Assembly: GCF_003243515.1 (NCBI RefSeq)
Contig: NZ_QFRA01000014.1
Span: forward strand, 16,788 to 80,787
Direction: 5' to 3'
DNA from: Corynebacterium kroppenstedtii
Lineage (GTDB): Bacteria; Actinomycetota; Actinomycetes; Mycobacteriales; Mycobacteriaceae
Length of the DNA stretch: 64,000 nt
The translations under genes were made by a program, and so were the position numbers. This document shows, piece after piece, positions 8,806 through 17,077 of this stretch (the first letter of the stretch is position 1; the number at the start of each line of letters is the position of its first letter). The notes under the pieces were generated by a model. That model saw nothing but the letters and a program-made list of their open reading frames with translations. It was not told the origin of the DNA and made no database searches.

Positions 8806-9750
8806 CTATTGGTAATCAGCCACGAAGTCGGGCGAATCGGTGTACCGTATAATGACACCTTCACGCAGAGCCCACGGGCAGATGCTGATCTCTTCCAGGT
8901 CCAGAGCTCGCATGGCCCCCTCAGCCACCAGCGCACCAGCCACGATCTGCGGCGCTCGATCCGCGCTGACGCCCTCGAGCTCAGCGCGGTCCTCCGCCGT
9001 CATCCGAGAAATAAACGCAATCAGCTGCCGAACCCCCGCGCGCGTCAGTGTCCGTTTCACTCTCGGGCCAGCCGAACTGGGGGCGGCACCCGTCAGCCGG
9101 GCCAATGTTCTAAAGGTCTTCGAGGTTCCTACGGCAAGATCGGGAACCCCATGGTTTTTAATCGTCGCTGCTGGGGCGGCCAATTCCGCGTCGATGTAAT
9201 CGCGCAGCGCTTTGATTTTCTTCTTCGACGGCGGGTCTTGGTCCAGCCAATCGTGGGTCAACCGGTTCGCGCCCAACTGCACGGAGAACGCGTCTTCCGG
9301 GTCCTCATCCGGCCCAGCGCTGATCTCCAGGGATCCGCCACCGATGTCGAGGTCAATAATGCGCCCGGCTGACCACCCGTACCACCGTCGAACAGCAAGA
9401 AATGTTAAGCGGGCTTCGTCCTCGCCGGACAGGATTTTTAGTTCGACACCGGTCTGGTCTTTCACTTCCGCCAGAACGTCGTCGGAGTTGGTGGCGGACC
9501 GCACCGCAGACGTAGCGAAGGGGATCATGTCATCGCAACCGAACGTTTCCGCCAGTTCAGAGGCCTCTTTGACCCCTTTGACGAGCTTGCGGCGGCCTTT
9601 CGAGTTCATCTCGCCATGCTTATTAATGTGCTCCATGAGCCGCATGGTGGTTTTCCAGTCGCTCATCGCCGACGGTTGACCACCCTGACGGGCATCAACC
9701 ACCACGAGATGAACGGTGTTGCTTCCTACGTCTAGTACACCGAGTCGCAC
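8806..9750 (-). CDS. ppx: Ppx/GppA-family exopolyphosphatase or pppGpp phosphatase
   Basis: This actin-fold phosphatase hydrolyses polyphosphate or pppGpp. With the GTG at 9748-9750 it begins VRLGVLDVGSNTVHLVVVDA, exactly where mycobacterial homologues begin, and has 314 residues. A longer frame from a GTG at 9807 would add 19 residues (through TPPGAHVG) with no family counterpart. The phosphate-binding motifs DVGSNT and DIGGGSLE are both present. No good ribosome-binding site is seen ahead of either start. Members split functionally and sequence alone does not tell whether this one is a true exopolyphosphatase. Confidence 0.9.
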   Translation of the reverse strand: MRLGVLDVGSNTVHLVVVDARQGGQPSAMSDWKTTMRLMEHINKHGEMNSKGRRKLVKGVKEASELAETFGCDDMIPFATSAVRSATNSDDVLAEVKDQTGVELKILSGEDEARLTFLAVRRWYGWSAGRIIDLDIGGGSLEISAGPDEDPEDAFSVQLGANRLTHDWLDQDPPSKKKIKALRDYIDAELAAPAATIKNHGVPDLAVGTSKTFRTLARLTGAAPSSAGPRVKRTLTRAGVRQLIAFISRMTAEDRAELEGVSADRAPQIVAGALVAEGAMRALDLEEISICPWALREGVIIRYTDSPDFVADYQ

Positions 9751-9824
9751 GGAACATAACTGTATCAGTGCCGTTAACGAACCAACGTGGGCGCCAGGCG
9801 GAGTCACGTAACCCGCTCGGTTAT

Positions 9825-10286
9825 TTAGTCCTTCTCAGGCAGGCCACCAGCCCACAGTGCAGCAGCGATCAAACCCGGCTGCCCGAAGAGACGCAGAAGG
9901 CGCTTGCCGTCAGTATCCAGGTTAAATCCGCCGTTCTTCTCGGCGTACTGCCCCACATTGCCCGGGAAAATAGCGATGTAAAAAGCGGCCAGTGCAACCC
10001 CTACTTTGCGACGCTCTTTGGGCAAAGCTAACAGGCCCAAACCGAGGCCAATTTCTGCCAAACCAGAGCCGACAACGACTGAGTCCTCTGAGAACGGTGC
10101 CCAGGATGGCACCTGGGCTTGGAACGTTTTGCGGTTCCACGCGAGGTGCGACACACCCGCCATCGTCATAAATCCGCCGAGAGCGAGCCGCGTGACCTTC
10201 TGGGAAACTGGCTCTTTTTTAGGCGCATGCCCTACGTACAGCTTCTTTGCGCGGGACAGCCGACGCTGAAGTGATTTCTTAGTCAT
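9825..10286 (-). CDS. DoxX-family membrane protein
   Basis: A 153-residue protein with a basic N-terminal stretch (residues 1-30) followed by three to four hydrophobic helices. The ALGGFMTMAGVSHLAW segment and the GSGLAEIGLGLGLLAL helix are typical of DoxX-like membrane proteins. The role of the family in actinobacteria is poorly defined; some members help detoxify oxidants. It lies 74 bases upstream of ppx on the same strand and could be co-transcribed with it. Confidence 0.8.
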   Translation of the reverse strand: MTKKSLQRRLSRAKKLYVGHAPKKEPVSQKVTRLALGGFMTMAGVSHLAWNRKTFQAQVPSWAPFSEDSVVVGSGLAEIGLGLGLLALPKERRKVGVALAAFYIAIFPGNVGQYAEKNGGFNLDTDGKRLLRLFGQPGLIAAALWAGGLPEKD

Positions 10287-10468
10287 GATGGCTCCTTCGT
10301 TGGGCGGAAAATTCTTTGGCAGATAAGTGTTTTACCCATCATACGTCCGTCGCAACACCGCGACAGATCTGAGAAATTCCACAAAATGACACGGAATAGA
10401 AAGGACCGGCTGTAAGATAATCATGCTTAATGTCAGAAATATATATGGGGAAGGGTGAGCTTAAGCCG

Positions 10469-11002
10469 ATGGGTGACATGAAGAGAAGTAGAAAATGCGT
10501 TTCCCTGCTTAGCATTATCGCTGTGGTCGGCCTTTGCCTGGCCGGATGTGAACAGGGCGGTGACGAAACGCCCCAAGCCTCACCATCAGCAGTTTCCCCC
10601 GGCGGGGCCTCATCACCGAATCCCCGCGGCGCATCGAACCCTGACGCAAATATTCAACCTTCTCTAAACTCCCAAGCAGAGGGCGATCCGCATACGTATG
10701 GCGACACCGCCGAAAATAGCCATCGTCGGCAAGAAGACGCACCATCCCAGTCGAATGGGGGGAGCAATCACATCCCCAATCCCGATAAAATCGGCGGATA
10801 TTGTGGCACAACCTACGACGGGGATAAGATTGAGGCAGGAGCACACACATCCTGCGGTTTTGCAGGAGCGATATTCACATCCGCGATGCAACAAACATAC
10901 CACAAGTGGACTCCTGACCCGACTGTGACTTCCATATTGCGCGCTGATTTCACACTACAAAGCCCAACAACGGGGAAAGCGTATACCGTTATTGCCGTAT
11001 AG
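10469..11002 (+). CDS. Putative lipoprotein, probably frameshifted near its C-terminus
   Basis: From the ATG at 10469 (GAAGGG about 12 bases upstream) the product has a signal peptide ending in the lipobox LCLAGC, then a Ser/Pro/Asn-rich linker and a small Cys-containing domain (GGYCGTTYDGD, TSCGFAGAIF, SPTTGKAYTV). The frame stops at 11002 just after AYTV. In the -1 frame it continues as YCRIGTDWSSLLCSEKF and on to a stop at 11128-11130, which supplies the Cys pair usually seen after the SP-TGKxY motif in small actinobacterial lipoproteins of this layout. The gene is therefore probably decayed or carries a sequence error. In-frame Met codons at 10430 and 10445 are alternative starts. Function unknown. 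Confidence 0.7.
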   Translation: MGDMKRSRKCVSLLSIIAVVGLCLAGCEQGGDETPQASPSAVSPGGASSPNPRGASNPDANIQPSLNSQAEGDPHTYGDTAENSHRRQEDAPSQSNGGSNHIPNPDKIGGYCGTTYDGDKIEAGAHTSCGFAGAIFTSAMQQTYHKWTPDPTVTSILRADFTLQSPTTGKAYTVIAV

Positions 11003-11866
11003 GCACCGATTGGTCAAGCCTTCTTTGCAGTGAAAAATTCAATGTGCTCAGAGACGAGTACGGCAGTTTTAGTGTCCTTTATGATCATGGCCCTGCAGGC
11101 AGGTTTGGCTCACGGGTCAGCAAAAAATAAAGAAGACCACGACAAATAATCTTCGGTATTCGAGCGGAGCCAGTAATCCACACTTCTGCATCTGCCCACA
11201 CGGCCTTGACGGTACAGCTAGTAACACGGTGCCAATGACGTAACACAACATCCAGCAATGGTTGGCGCTGCGAGGCATCGTTTCTCACATACGGCAGCGT
11301 TGAGTTCCGGTAATAGGCTGCCACAACTGCGGCGTTAAACTTTTACGGACGTTGCAGGTATTTGTTTCCGGATTTATCGCCACTTCCCAGATTTCAATCT
11401 GTGGGACACTGGATCGACCGGCCCAAACGCTTCGCTCCGCGCGACATTGACCCCTGTCGGGGTCCACGAAAGTTGGATCCGCTACATCCACGAAGGCCCC
11501 TACAAAGAAGCCATACACACCCACTAGCTGTGAAAAACATTACCGCCATTATCCAAGGCACGCTCTGAGCAGAGGGGCGACTGTTACACACCGGCCTGAA
11601 TGATCTATACCTCGGGCGATATTCACCCCCGTAGGGCGGTAAAGAATATCATCGTTTCCATCATAATAATCTGCAATGAGCAGGGCTTTTATCCAGAGCA
11701 AAGGATTTTTTAAGAGAACTTTGTATGTTTACCCCCGAGAACTAGTGGAGATAGGTAACATTTACCGAAAATCATTATGATTTCCAGCAATAAGAGCGCG
11801 ATATAGGTCTATAATTGAGCAAAAGACAATCAATATGGTTCATATTAATGAATGAAAGGAGACGCT
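11003..11866. other. AT-richer stretch without an intact gene
   Basis: I find no convincing intact gene here. Bases 11003-11130 are the likely out-of-frame end of the preceding lipoprotein gene. Around 11205-11300 short plus-strand pieces (SNGWRCEASF, YGSVEFR) recall the same kind of Cys domain but are broken by stops. Bases near 11340-11525 are open on both strands without a clear protein signal. The composition becomes markedly AT-rich after about 11640. A consensus -10 hexamer is present at 11810-11815. Confidence 0.45.
11810..11815 (+). promoter_or_regulatory. Perfect -10 hexamer ahead of the small membrane ORF
   Basis: TATAAT lies 52 bases before the ATG at 11867. The region 17 bases further upstream (GCAATA) is a poor -35, so this is a candidate only. 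Confidence 0.4.
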
Positions 11867-12031
11867 ATGAATGTTGCGTCGGGATTTAAAAATGCCTTTG
11901 GTCTAAATAGTAATAAGGAAGATGAACCCATCACCTGGTAGGGACATTCTTCAAAGAAGACACGCGTTAAAGCGCTGCTATCTGAACTTGTTTTAGCGAT
12001 CGTAACCTTTCTTGTTTTTATTGGTTTATGA
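11867..12031 (+). pseudogene. Small single-span membrane protein ORF interrupted by an in-frame amber codon
   Basis: A strong ribosome-binding site (AAAGGAGA) precedes the ATG at 11867. The frame reads 24 codons (MNVASGFKNAFGL to DEPITW), a TAG at 11939-11941, then 29 more sense codons up to a TGA at 12029-12031. The part after the TAG (KKTRVKALLSELVLAIVTFL) has a basic patch followed by a clear transmembrane helix, which is what a tiny membrane protein would have. It therefore looks like one ORF of 54 codons broken by a single stop. Alternatives are a real 24-residue peptide, or readthrough. No family is recognised. Confidence 0.5.
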
Positions 12032-12141
12032 GAAACTCCGCTCTTTCGGCAGCTCCAATAGCTTCTATCATATCAACACTTACGTCGCTGAACCTCGTTC
12101 AAGCGTGGGAGAGATCAACCATCAAGGAGAAATAATAATAT

Positions 12142-12598
12142 GTGAAAATAGAAAAATTGCGGTTGCTGCACTTGTTACAACAATGGCCCTTCCACTCAAT
12201 ACTATTGCCAATACTGAAGGATAACCCAAAACCCTTCCGCAGCTGTGCAGGAAAAAAGAACGTCATTTCCGTAAGCGTGCAAAGTCCGGGTCTAACCTAG
12301 CAAGAGCAATTCCGGTAGGTTCCAATTTGGGGTCAGGGATTACTGAATCTCTATCCAACGGTTTGCGCTCTAAGTTACAAAATCGAGCTGTGGTACCCCG
12401 TCTACGGGTATCTTTTCACAACTAGGCATCACGCAACTCAATCGAATCAGCGATAGTAGAGTTCCCACTGAATCCCGCGCACAATGCAGGGTTTACACCA
12501 TAGAGCTCAACCAGTTTTCCTCCACAATCGCCCGGGGAGAAGCTGAGGCCACCTCACTAAAAGAGTTGAAACGGGAGCTACAGTGGCTAAAGCATTGA
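12142..12598 (+). pseudogene. Decayed gene for a small exported protein
   Basis: AAGGAGA at 12124-12130 precedes a GTG at 12142 that opens KIEK. After one lost base the next frame encodes a good signal-peptide core (IAVAALVTTMALPLNTIANT), then stops at 12222-12224. A third frame carries on as TQNPSAAVQEKRTSFP. Downstream pieces include NVISVSVQSPGLT and, up to the TGA at 12596-12598, a plausible C-terminus (QCRVYTIELNQFSS, TSLKELKRELQWLKH). At least three frameshifts or stops are needed to read it as one protein. The parent family is not recognised. It lies 110 bases after the amber-split membrane ORF. Confidence 0.55.
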
Positions 12599-12681
12599 GC
12601 CCTCCCCGCACACCGTGACCACAGTTCCATATCGCCCCACTATTCTGTCATCGCACGGTCGGCATCTATGCTGGGTGCGCA

Positions 12682-13671
12682 ATGCCGATTCCTAAACCCA
12701 CCCGTTCCACTATGCACACTGGCTACCCCGAGGGCACACTCGCGGACCGTTCCATCCGTGCCGGCGTGGAAGTCCCCGCAGACTTCCCCCGAGAATGGTT
12801 CTCCTTCCTCAATCCGGACGACGAGGATCACCTCATCACCGTCGATCTCACCTGGTTACTCTCCGGCTATTCCTGCCGGTTCGGCACCGACGCATGCCCC
12901 GGGATCGATTCCTCGATGCCCAAGGCAGGCTGCTGCGTCCATGGAGCATTTCTAGCCGACGAAGACGACCACGACGCCCTCACGGATTGTGTATCCCGCA
13001 TGCCCACGAAGTACTGGCAGCTTCGCCCGGAAGGAACGGATGAATGGCTGAGCACCCGCGATCCGGCGGAGTTGGAGCCTTGGCTGGTGTGGGATGAACT
13101 GGATAATGACGAAGGCGAACCGGAGCCAGCGCTCAAAACGCCCATTGTGGATGGTGCCTGCATTTTCGCGAACCGACCTGGCTGGCCGACGGGTACCGGG
13201 TGCGCTCTCCACCAGTGGGCCATGGACAGTGGTGAACGGCTAGAATACGCCAAACCGGAAGTGTGCTGGCAACTACCTCTTCACCGCACGGAAAACTGGG
13301 AAACCCGCCCGGACGGCCACGAAATCCTACACACGACCATTAGTGAATATGAACGCCGCGGGTGGGGCGACGGCGGTGAGGATTTCGACTGGTATTGCAG
13401 TGGCGCTCCAGGCTGCCATACGCCCATGCCTTTCCTGCACGGAAAATCCCTATGGCGTACACACAAAGATGAGTTGACCGAAATGCTCGGCGCAAGCGCC
13501 TATGAGATCATCGCGAAACATTGCGAGGCATTAGAGGACCGGGCTCGGATCGTGATGGAGGCCGAGAAACAGCGCAACTCGCAGCAGAATTCAGGCCAAC
13601 CTGTGTCGTTGGGAATGCCGATTGTTGCGATGCACCCGGCGACGATCACCGGCACACACCCTCTCCGCTAA
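12682..13671 (+). CDS. Conserved cysteine-rich protein, DUF3109-like
   Basis: A 329-residue soluble protein with spaced cysteines: YSCRFGTDACPG, GCCVHGAF, DGACIFANRPGW, GTGCALHQWA, PEVCWQLPL and YCSGAPGCH. This arrangement resembles the putative metal- or Fe-S-binding proteins of the DUF3109/YkgJ kind, but I cannot name a function. The start could also be Met11 (MHTGYPEGTL) at 12712. It is convergent with regX3, 48 bases away. An inverted repeat (AACGGCG at 13673, CGCCGTT at 13715) lies between the two stop codons. Confidence 0.7.
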   Translation: MPIPKPTRSTMHTGYPEGTLADRSIRAGVEVPADFPREWFSFLNPDDEDHLITVDLTWLLSGYSCRFGTDACPGIDSSMPKAGCCVHGAFLADEDDHDALTDCVSRMPTKYWQLRPEGTDEWLSTRDPAELEPWLVWDELDNDEGEPEPALKTPIVDGACIFANRPGWPTGTGCALHQWAMDSGERLEYAKPEVCWQLPLHRTENWETRPDGHEILHTTISEYERRGWGDGGEDFDWYCSGAPGCHTPMPFLHGKSLWRTHKDELTEMLGASAYEIIAKHCEALEDRARIVMEAEKQRNSQQNSGQPVSLGMPIVAMHPATITGTHPLR

Positions 13672-13719
13672 AAACGGCGAAACGCACCCACCCAACTCAA
13701 AGCCACGCACCCCGCGCCG

Positions 13720-14406
13720 TTATTCGAATTTGTATCCAAGCCCCCGGACCGTAATCAGATGGTGCGGGTGCGAGGGATCACGCTCCACCTTTGACCGCAC
13801 CCGCTTCACATGGGCATCCAGCGTTTTTGTATCCCCCACATAGTCCAACCCCCACACACGGTCAATCAGCTGGCCACGGGTCAACACACGCCCTTCATTC
13901 CGCATCAGGTATTCCAGCAAATCAAATTCCTTCAAGGGCATGTTGATTTCTTTGCCGTCCACCCATACTGAGTGACGTTCGACGTCCATCCGGACGTTCC
14001 CAACCTCAAGAATGTCGTCATCAAACTGGTCAGGTCCGGAAGTCCCTCGGCCACGTCGAAGCACGGCCCGAATTCTCGCGATGAGTTCGCGGGCCGAATA
14101 CGGTTTGGTGACGTAATCGTCGGCACCCAATTCGAGGCCAACGATTTTGTCCATCTCCGTATCCCGTGCCGTGACCATAATGATGGGGACGGTGGAGCTT
14201 TGTCTCAGTTTTTTACAGACTTCGGTACCGGACATTCCTGGGAGCATGAGGTCGAGGAGAACAATGCTGATCTCGTGCTGGCTGAACTCACGCAGACCCG
14301 TCGGCCCGTCCGGGGCGGTGATGACATCGAATCCCTCCTTGCGCAGGAGGAATGCAAGCGGCTCGGATAACGTTTCCTGATCTTCGACAATAAGAACACT
14401 AGTCAT
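13720..14406 (-). CDS. regX3: Two-component response regulator RegX3
   Basis: A 228-residue OmpR-family regulator partnered with SenX3. The receiver domain has the acidic pocket VEDQE and phospho-acceptor Asp52 (VLLDLMLPGMSG), and the switch Lys in TKPYSARELIARI. The C-terminal winged helix ends VKRVRSKVERDPS and LITVRGLGYKFE. I use the ATG at 14404-14406 because family members begin MTSVLIVEDQ; a longer frame exists inside senX3. It overlaps the senX3 stop by 8 bases. In related bacteria the pair controls the phosphate-starvation response. Confidence 0.95.
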   Translation of the reverse strand: MTSVLIVEDQETLSEPLAFLLRKEGFDVITAPDGPTGLREFSQHEISIVLLDLMLPGMSGTEVCKKLRQSSTVPIIMVTARDTEMDKIVGLELGADDYVTKPYSARELIARIRAVLRRGRGTSGPDQFDDDILEVGNVRMDVERHSVWVDGKEINMPLKEFDLLEYLMRNEGRVLTRGQLIDRVWGLDYVGDTKTLDAHVKRVRSKVERDPSHPHHLITVRGLGYKFE

Positions 14407-15658
14407 GGGTCGGGAGCTCCAAAGTGAATGTTGATCCGGTTTCCGGCTTACTCCATAGCTTAATGTTGCCGTCGTGGTTTGCTGCCACATGCTTGACAAT
14501 CGCCAATCCCAAACCTGTACCCCCTGTCCGTCGGGACCGTACCTTGTCGACGCGGAAGAACCGCTCGAAGACGCGTTTCTGATCTTCGGGGGCAATGCCG
14601 ATTCCGCGGTCTGTCACGCGCACGTCCACGACCTGCCGCCCTTTGTCGCGGTCAGAAAGCACTTCCCTGGTGACGGTGACTGGCGTTGCTTCCGGCGAGT
14701 AGTTAATGGCGTTCATGATGAGGTTGCTCACGGCGGTGACCAACGAGTTCCTATCCCCTAACACGGTGGCTCCACACGGAGCATCTGTAGAGAGTGGGAT
14801 GCCGTGCGCTTCCGCAGCAAATCGGCATCGTTCAACTGCTTCCTCAACCACGGAATCGATGCTCAGGACTTCGACATCAGGTAGAGGTTCCGCTCCTTGT
14901 AGCTTAGTTAAGGAAATTAGTTCGGTGATCAATTGGCCCAGTCTCTGGGTTTCTTTCATCACTTTTCCGCCGAAATACTCGACGGAATCGGGATCATCTT
15001 TCGCCTCAAGCAGCGCTTCCACCATTAATGAAACTGCCCCGACCGGCGATTTCAATTCATGCGATACATTCGCGACGAAATCCCGCCGCGCATTTTCCAT
15101 GCGCACATTTTCTGAATCATCAATCGCATATATAACAATGAAGCGATTGTCGCTGTCAGACAGTAAACGGACGGCAGCTTTCACCGAAAAAATGGGGCGC
15201 TCGCGGGTCTGCCGAGCGGACCTCTCTGGGCGGAAAACGATTTCACGAGGCTCCCCGTCCGCGAACACCTTCAGCGCTGCTCCCCAAGCAGCCCGGTTGA
15301 CATGCGCCTCATCCACAATGCCCAGTACCCGGGCGGCATCGTTGGCTAGGACAATGTCTTCATGCTTATCGACAACGACCACAGCGATGGGTGAATTGTC
15401 AACGGCCACATTAAGCACGTCAGCATACGTCACCAGCTTGCTCGCCCCCTTAGCTTTGGGCTGGCGAGATAGCGAAACTGGCTTCTGACCACGGGCTGTC
15501 CCCTCGCGACCGGGCGTTTCCCCACCTGGGCGCGGTTTCAGCCGCGGGTGGAGTAATTGCACACCAGAGAGAACACGGTGCAATTTGGCCACTGTGAAAC
15601 CAATGGCTCCCCCGACGAACACACTGACTGCGATGATGATGCCGATTGTCGCGGACAC
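14399..15658 (-). CDS. senX3: Two-component sensor histidine kinase SenX3
   Basis: A 419-residue membrane kinase. A single N-terminal hydrophobic segment (residues 3-24) is followed by a linker, a PAS-like domain (about 80-185), the dimerisation helix with His200 in VSHELKSPVGA, and the ATPase domain with the N box NLIMNAINYS and the GTGLGLAIVKH box. It phosphorylates RegX3, whose gene overlaps its 3' end. Genes gpmA, ybjN and mshA upstream are in the same conserved order as in mycobacteria. Confidence 0.95.
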   Translation of the reverse strand: MSATIGIIIAVSVFVGGAIGFTVAKLHRVLSGVQLLHPRLKPRPGGETPGREGTARGQKPVSLSRQPKAKGASKLVTYADVLNVAVDNSPIAVVVVDKHEDIVLANDAARVLGIVDEAHVNRAAWGAALKVFADGEPREIVFRPERSARQTRERPIFSVKAAVRLLSDSDNRFIVIYAIDDSENVRMENARRDFVANVSHELKSPVGAVSLMVEALLEAKDDPDSVEYFGGKVMKETQRLGQLITELISLTKLQGAEPLPDVEVLSIDSVVEEAVERCRFAAEAHGIPLSTDAPCGATVLGDRNSLVTAVSNLIMNAINYSPEATPVTVTREVLSDRDKGRQVVDVRVTDRGIGIAPEDQKRVFERFFRVDKVRSRRTGGTGLGLAIVKHVAANHDGNIKLWSKPETGSTFTLELPTHD

Positions 15659-15721
15659 ATCATTAAGCGTAGTCGGTCACGCGGGGCGGGCTCCCCAATG
15701 CCTCACAACCCCGCACCGAAA

Positions 15722-15740
15722 GGCCCGGTTTACCTGGGCC
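15722..15740 (-). terminator. Terminator hairpin after gpmA
   Basis: On the minus strand GGCCC AGGTAAACC GGGCC is followed by TTTCGGT, right after the gpmA stop (15747). This separates gpmA from senX3, whose start is at 15658. Confidence 0.6.
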
Positions 15741-15746
15741 CCGGTT

Positions 15747-16493
15747 TTACTTCGAACCCTGGTTAGCCACAGCGGCAGCTCCGGCGGCAGCGGCCTCAGG
15801 ATCCAAGTAGGTTCCGCCGGGGTTGACAACGGAGCCGTCCTCGGCGATCTCGTAGACCAGCGGGATACCGGTCGGGATGTTCAAGCCGGCGATGTCGTCG
15901 TCGGAAATGTTGTCCAGGTGCTTGACCAACGCACGCAGGGAGTTACCGTGAGCGGCGATCAGGACGGTCTGCCCCTTCTGAGCGCGCGGAAGGATTTCTT
16001 CCCTGAAGTACGGGACGAAGCGAGCGACGACGTCCTTCAGGCACTCCGTCTTCGGGACCGAGTCAAGGTTGGCGTAGCGCGGGTCGTCGGACTGCGAGTA
16101 CTCCGCGCCGTCCTCGAGCTCTGGCGGGCGGGTGTCGTAGGAACGACGCCATGCCATGAACTTTTCGTTACCATACTTTTCCTTGGTATCGGCTTTGTTC
16201 AACCCCTGCAGCGCACCGTAGTGACGCTCGTTCAGGCGCCAGTTGCGAATGACCGGGATCCACAGCCGGTCGGCAGCGTTGAGGGCAATATCGGCGGTGC
16301 GAATAGCCCGACGTAACAGCGAGGTGTACAGCACCTCGGGATGAAGACCCTTTTCTTTGATGAGTTCGCCACCGCGCTTGGCTTCTGCCTCGCCCTTTTC
16401 AGTGAGATCAACATCGACCCAACCCGTAAATTGGTTGGTTGAATTCCACTGGCTCTGGCCATGACGAAGAAGAATAAGTTTTCCGTTACTCAT
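15747..16493 (-). CDS. gpmA: 2,3-bisphosphoglycerate-dependent phosphoglycerate mutase
   Basis: Interconverts 3- and 2-phosphoglycerate in glycolysis and gluconeogenesis. The 248-residue protein has the phosphohistidine motif LILLRHGQSQWN (His11), the LNERHYGALQGLNK segment and the C-terminal catalytic LIAAHGNSLRAL. The length and start are normal. An Ala-rich tail closes the protein. A terminator-like hairpin lies immediately downstream. Confidence 0.97.
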   Translation of the reverse strand: MSNGKLILLRHGQSQWNSTNQFTGWVDVDLTEKGEAEAKRGGELIKEKGLHPEVLYTSLLRRAIRTADIALNAADRLWIPVIRNWRLNERHYGALQGLNKADTKEKYGNEKFMAWRRSYDTRPPELEDGAEYSQSDDPRYANLDSVPKTECLKDVVARFVPYFREEILPRAQKGQTVLIAAHGNSLRALVKHLDNISDDDIAGLNIPTGIPLVYEIAEDGSVVNPGGTYLDPEAAAAGAAAVANQGSK

Positions 16494-16577
16494 GCCCTCT
16501 ATCGTGCCACGAATGGCAACACCTTGCCTAGTGTGCCTGGATTATGCCCAGCACATGGGGCGGTAGCTACTCCCCGG

Positions 16578-17069
16578 CTACTCGTCGGCTGGCCGGAGCG
16601 CCTCGAAGGCTTCCAAGTTTCTGGTGGATTCACCGCGGCTTAACCGCCACGCCCATTCCTTGCGGATGGATTCCTCAAACCCCATCTCAAGCATCCGGTT
16701 GAAATCATTATCCGCCCGGTCCAGCAGCTGTCCCAAGGCCCGGTCCAGGTCCTGCGGGCTCAGATTCGCCGGCAGGTATCCGGCCAGGTAGATGTCGTTA
16801 TTGGCGTCCAACGTATAGGCAACACCGAATATCTTGTTGTTCTTCTGTAACAGGAACCGGTACACGTCAGCCTGTTTTTCCTCGACGGCACGGCACACAA
16901 AGGCTTCGATGCGCAGGTAATTCTGCCCCGGGATCAGCAACGCAACAGTTTTCAGCCGCCTGGTGCCAGGCAGGATACCGGCCACAAAGTCCTTGCCCTC
17001 AGGGGCGTCATACTCAATATCGGCCTCGTCGAGGAGTGCGATCAGGTCGTTCTTGGTCATACTCCCCAT
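16578..17069 (-). CDS. YbjN-domain protein
   Basis: A 163-residue protein of the YbjN family, which has a type III secretion chaperone-like fold and no settled function. Recognisable parts are TKNDLIALLDEADIEYD at the start, LRIEAFVCRAVEEKQADVYR and the tail IRKEWAWRLSRGESTRNLEAF. It follows mshA after 8 bases and precedes gpmA, as Rv0487 does in M. tuberculosis. The start may be Met4 rather than Met1. Confidence 0.85.
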   Translation of the reverse strand: MGSMTKNDLIALLDEADIEYDAPEGKDFVAGILPGTRRLKTVALLIPGQNYLRIEAFVCRAVEEKQADVYRFLLQKNNKIFGVAYTLDANNDIYLAGYLPANLSPQDLDRALGQLLDRADNDFNRMLEMGFEESIRKEWAWRLSRGESTRNLEAFEALRPADE

Positions 17070-17077
17070 TGTGGCCT

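Noticed and set aside
11285..11524. A 79-codon minus-strand frame and an overlapping plus-strand frame in the gene-poor patch
   Set aside because: Both are open and superficially protein-like, but they overlap each other, lack ribosome-binding sites and match nothing I recognise.
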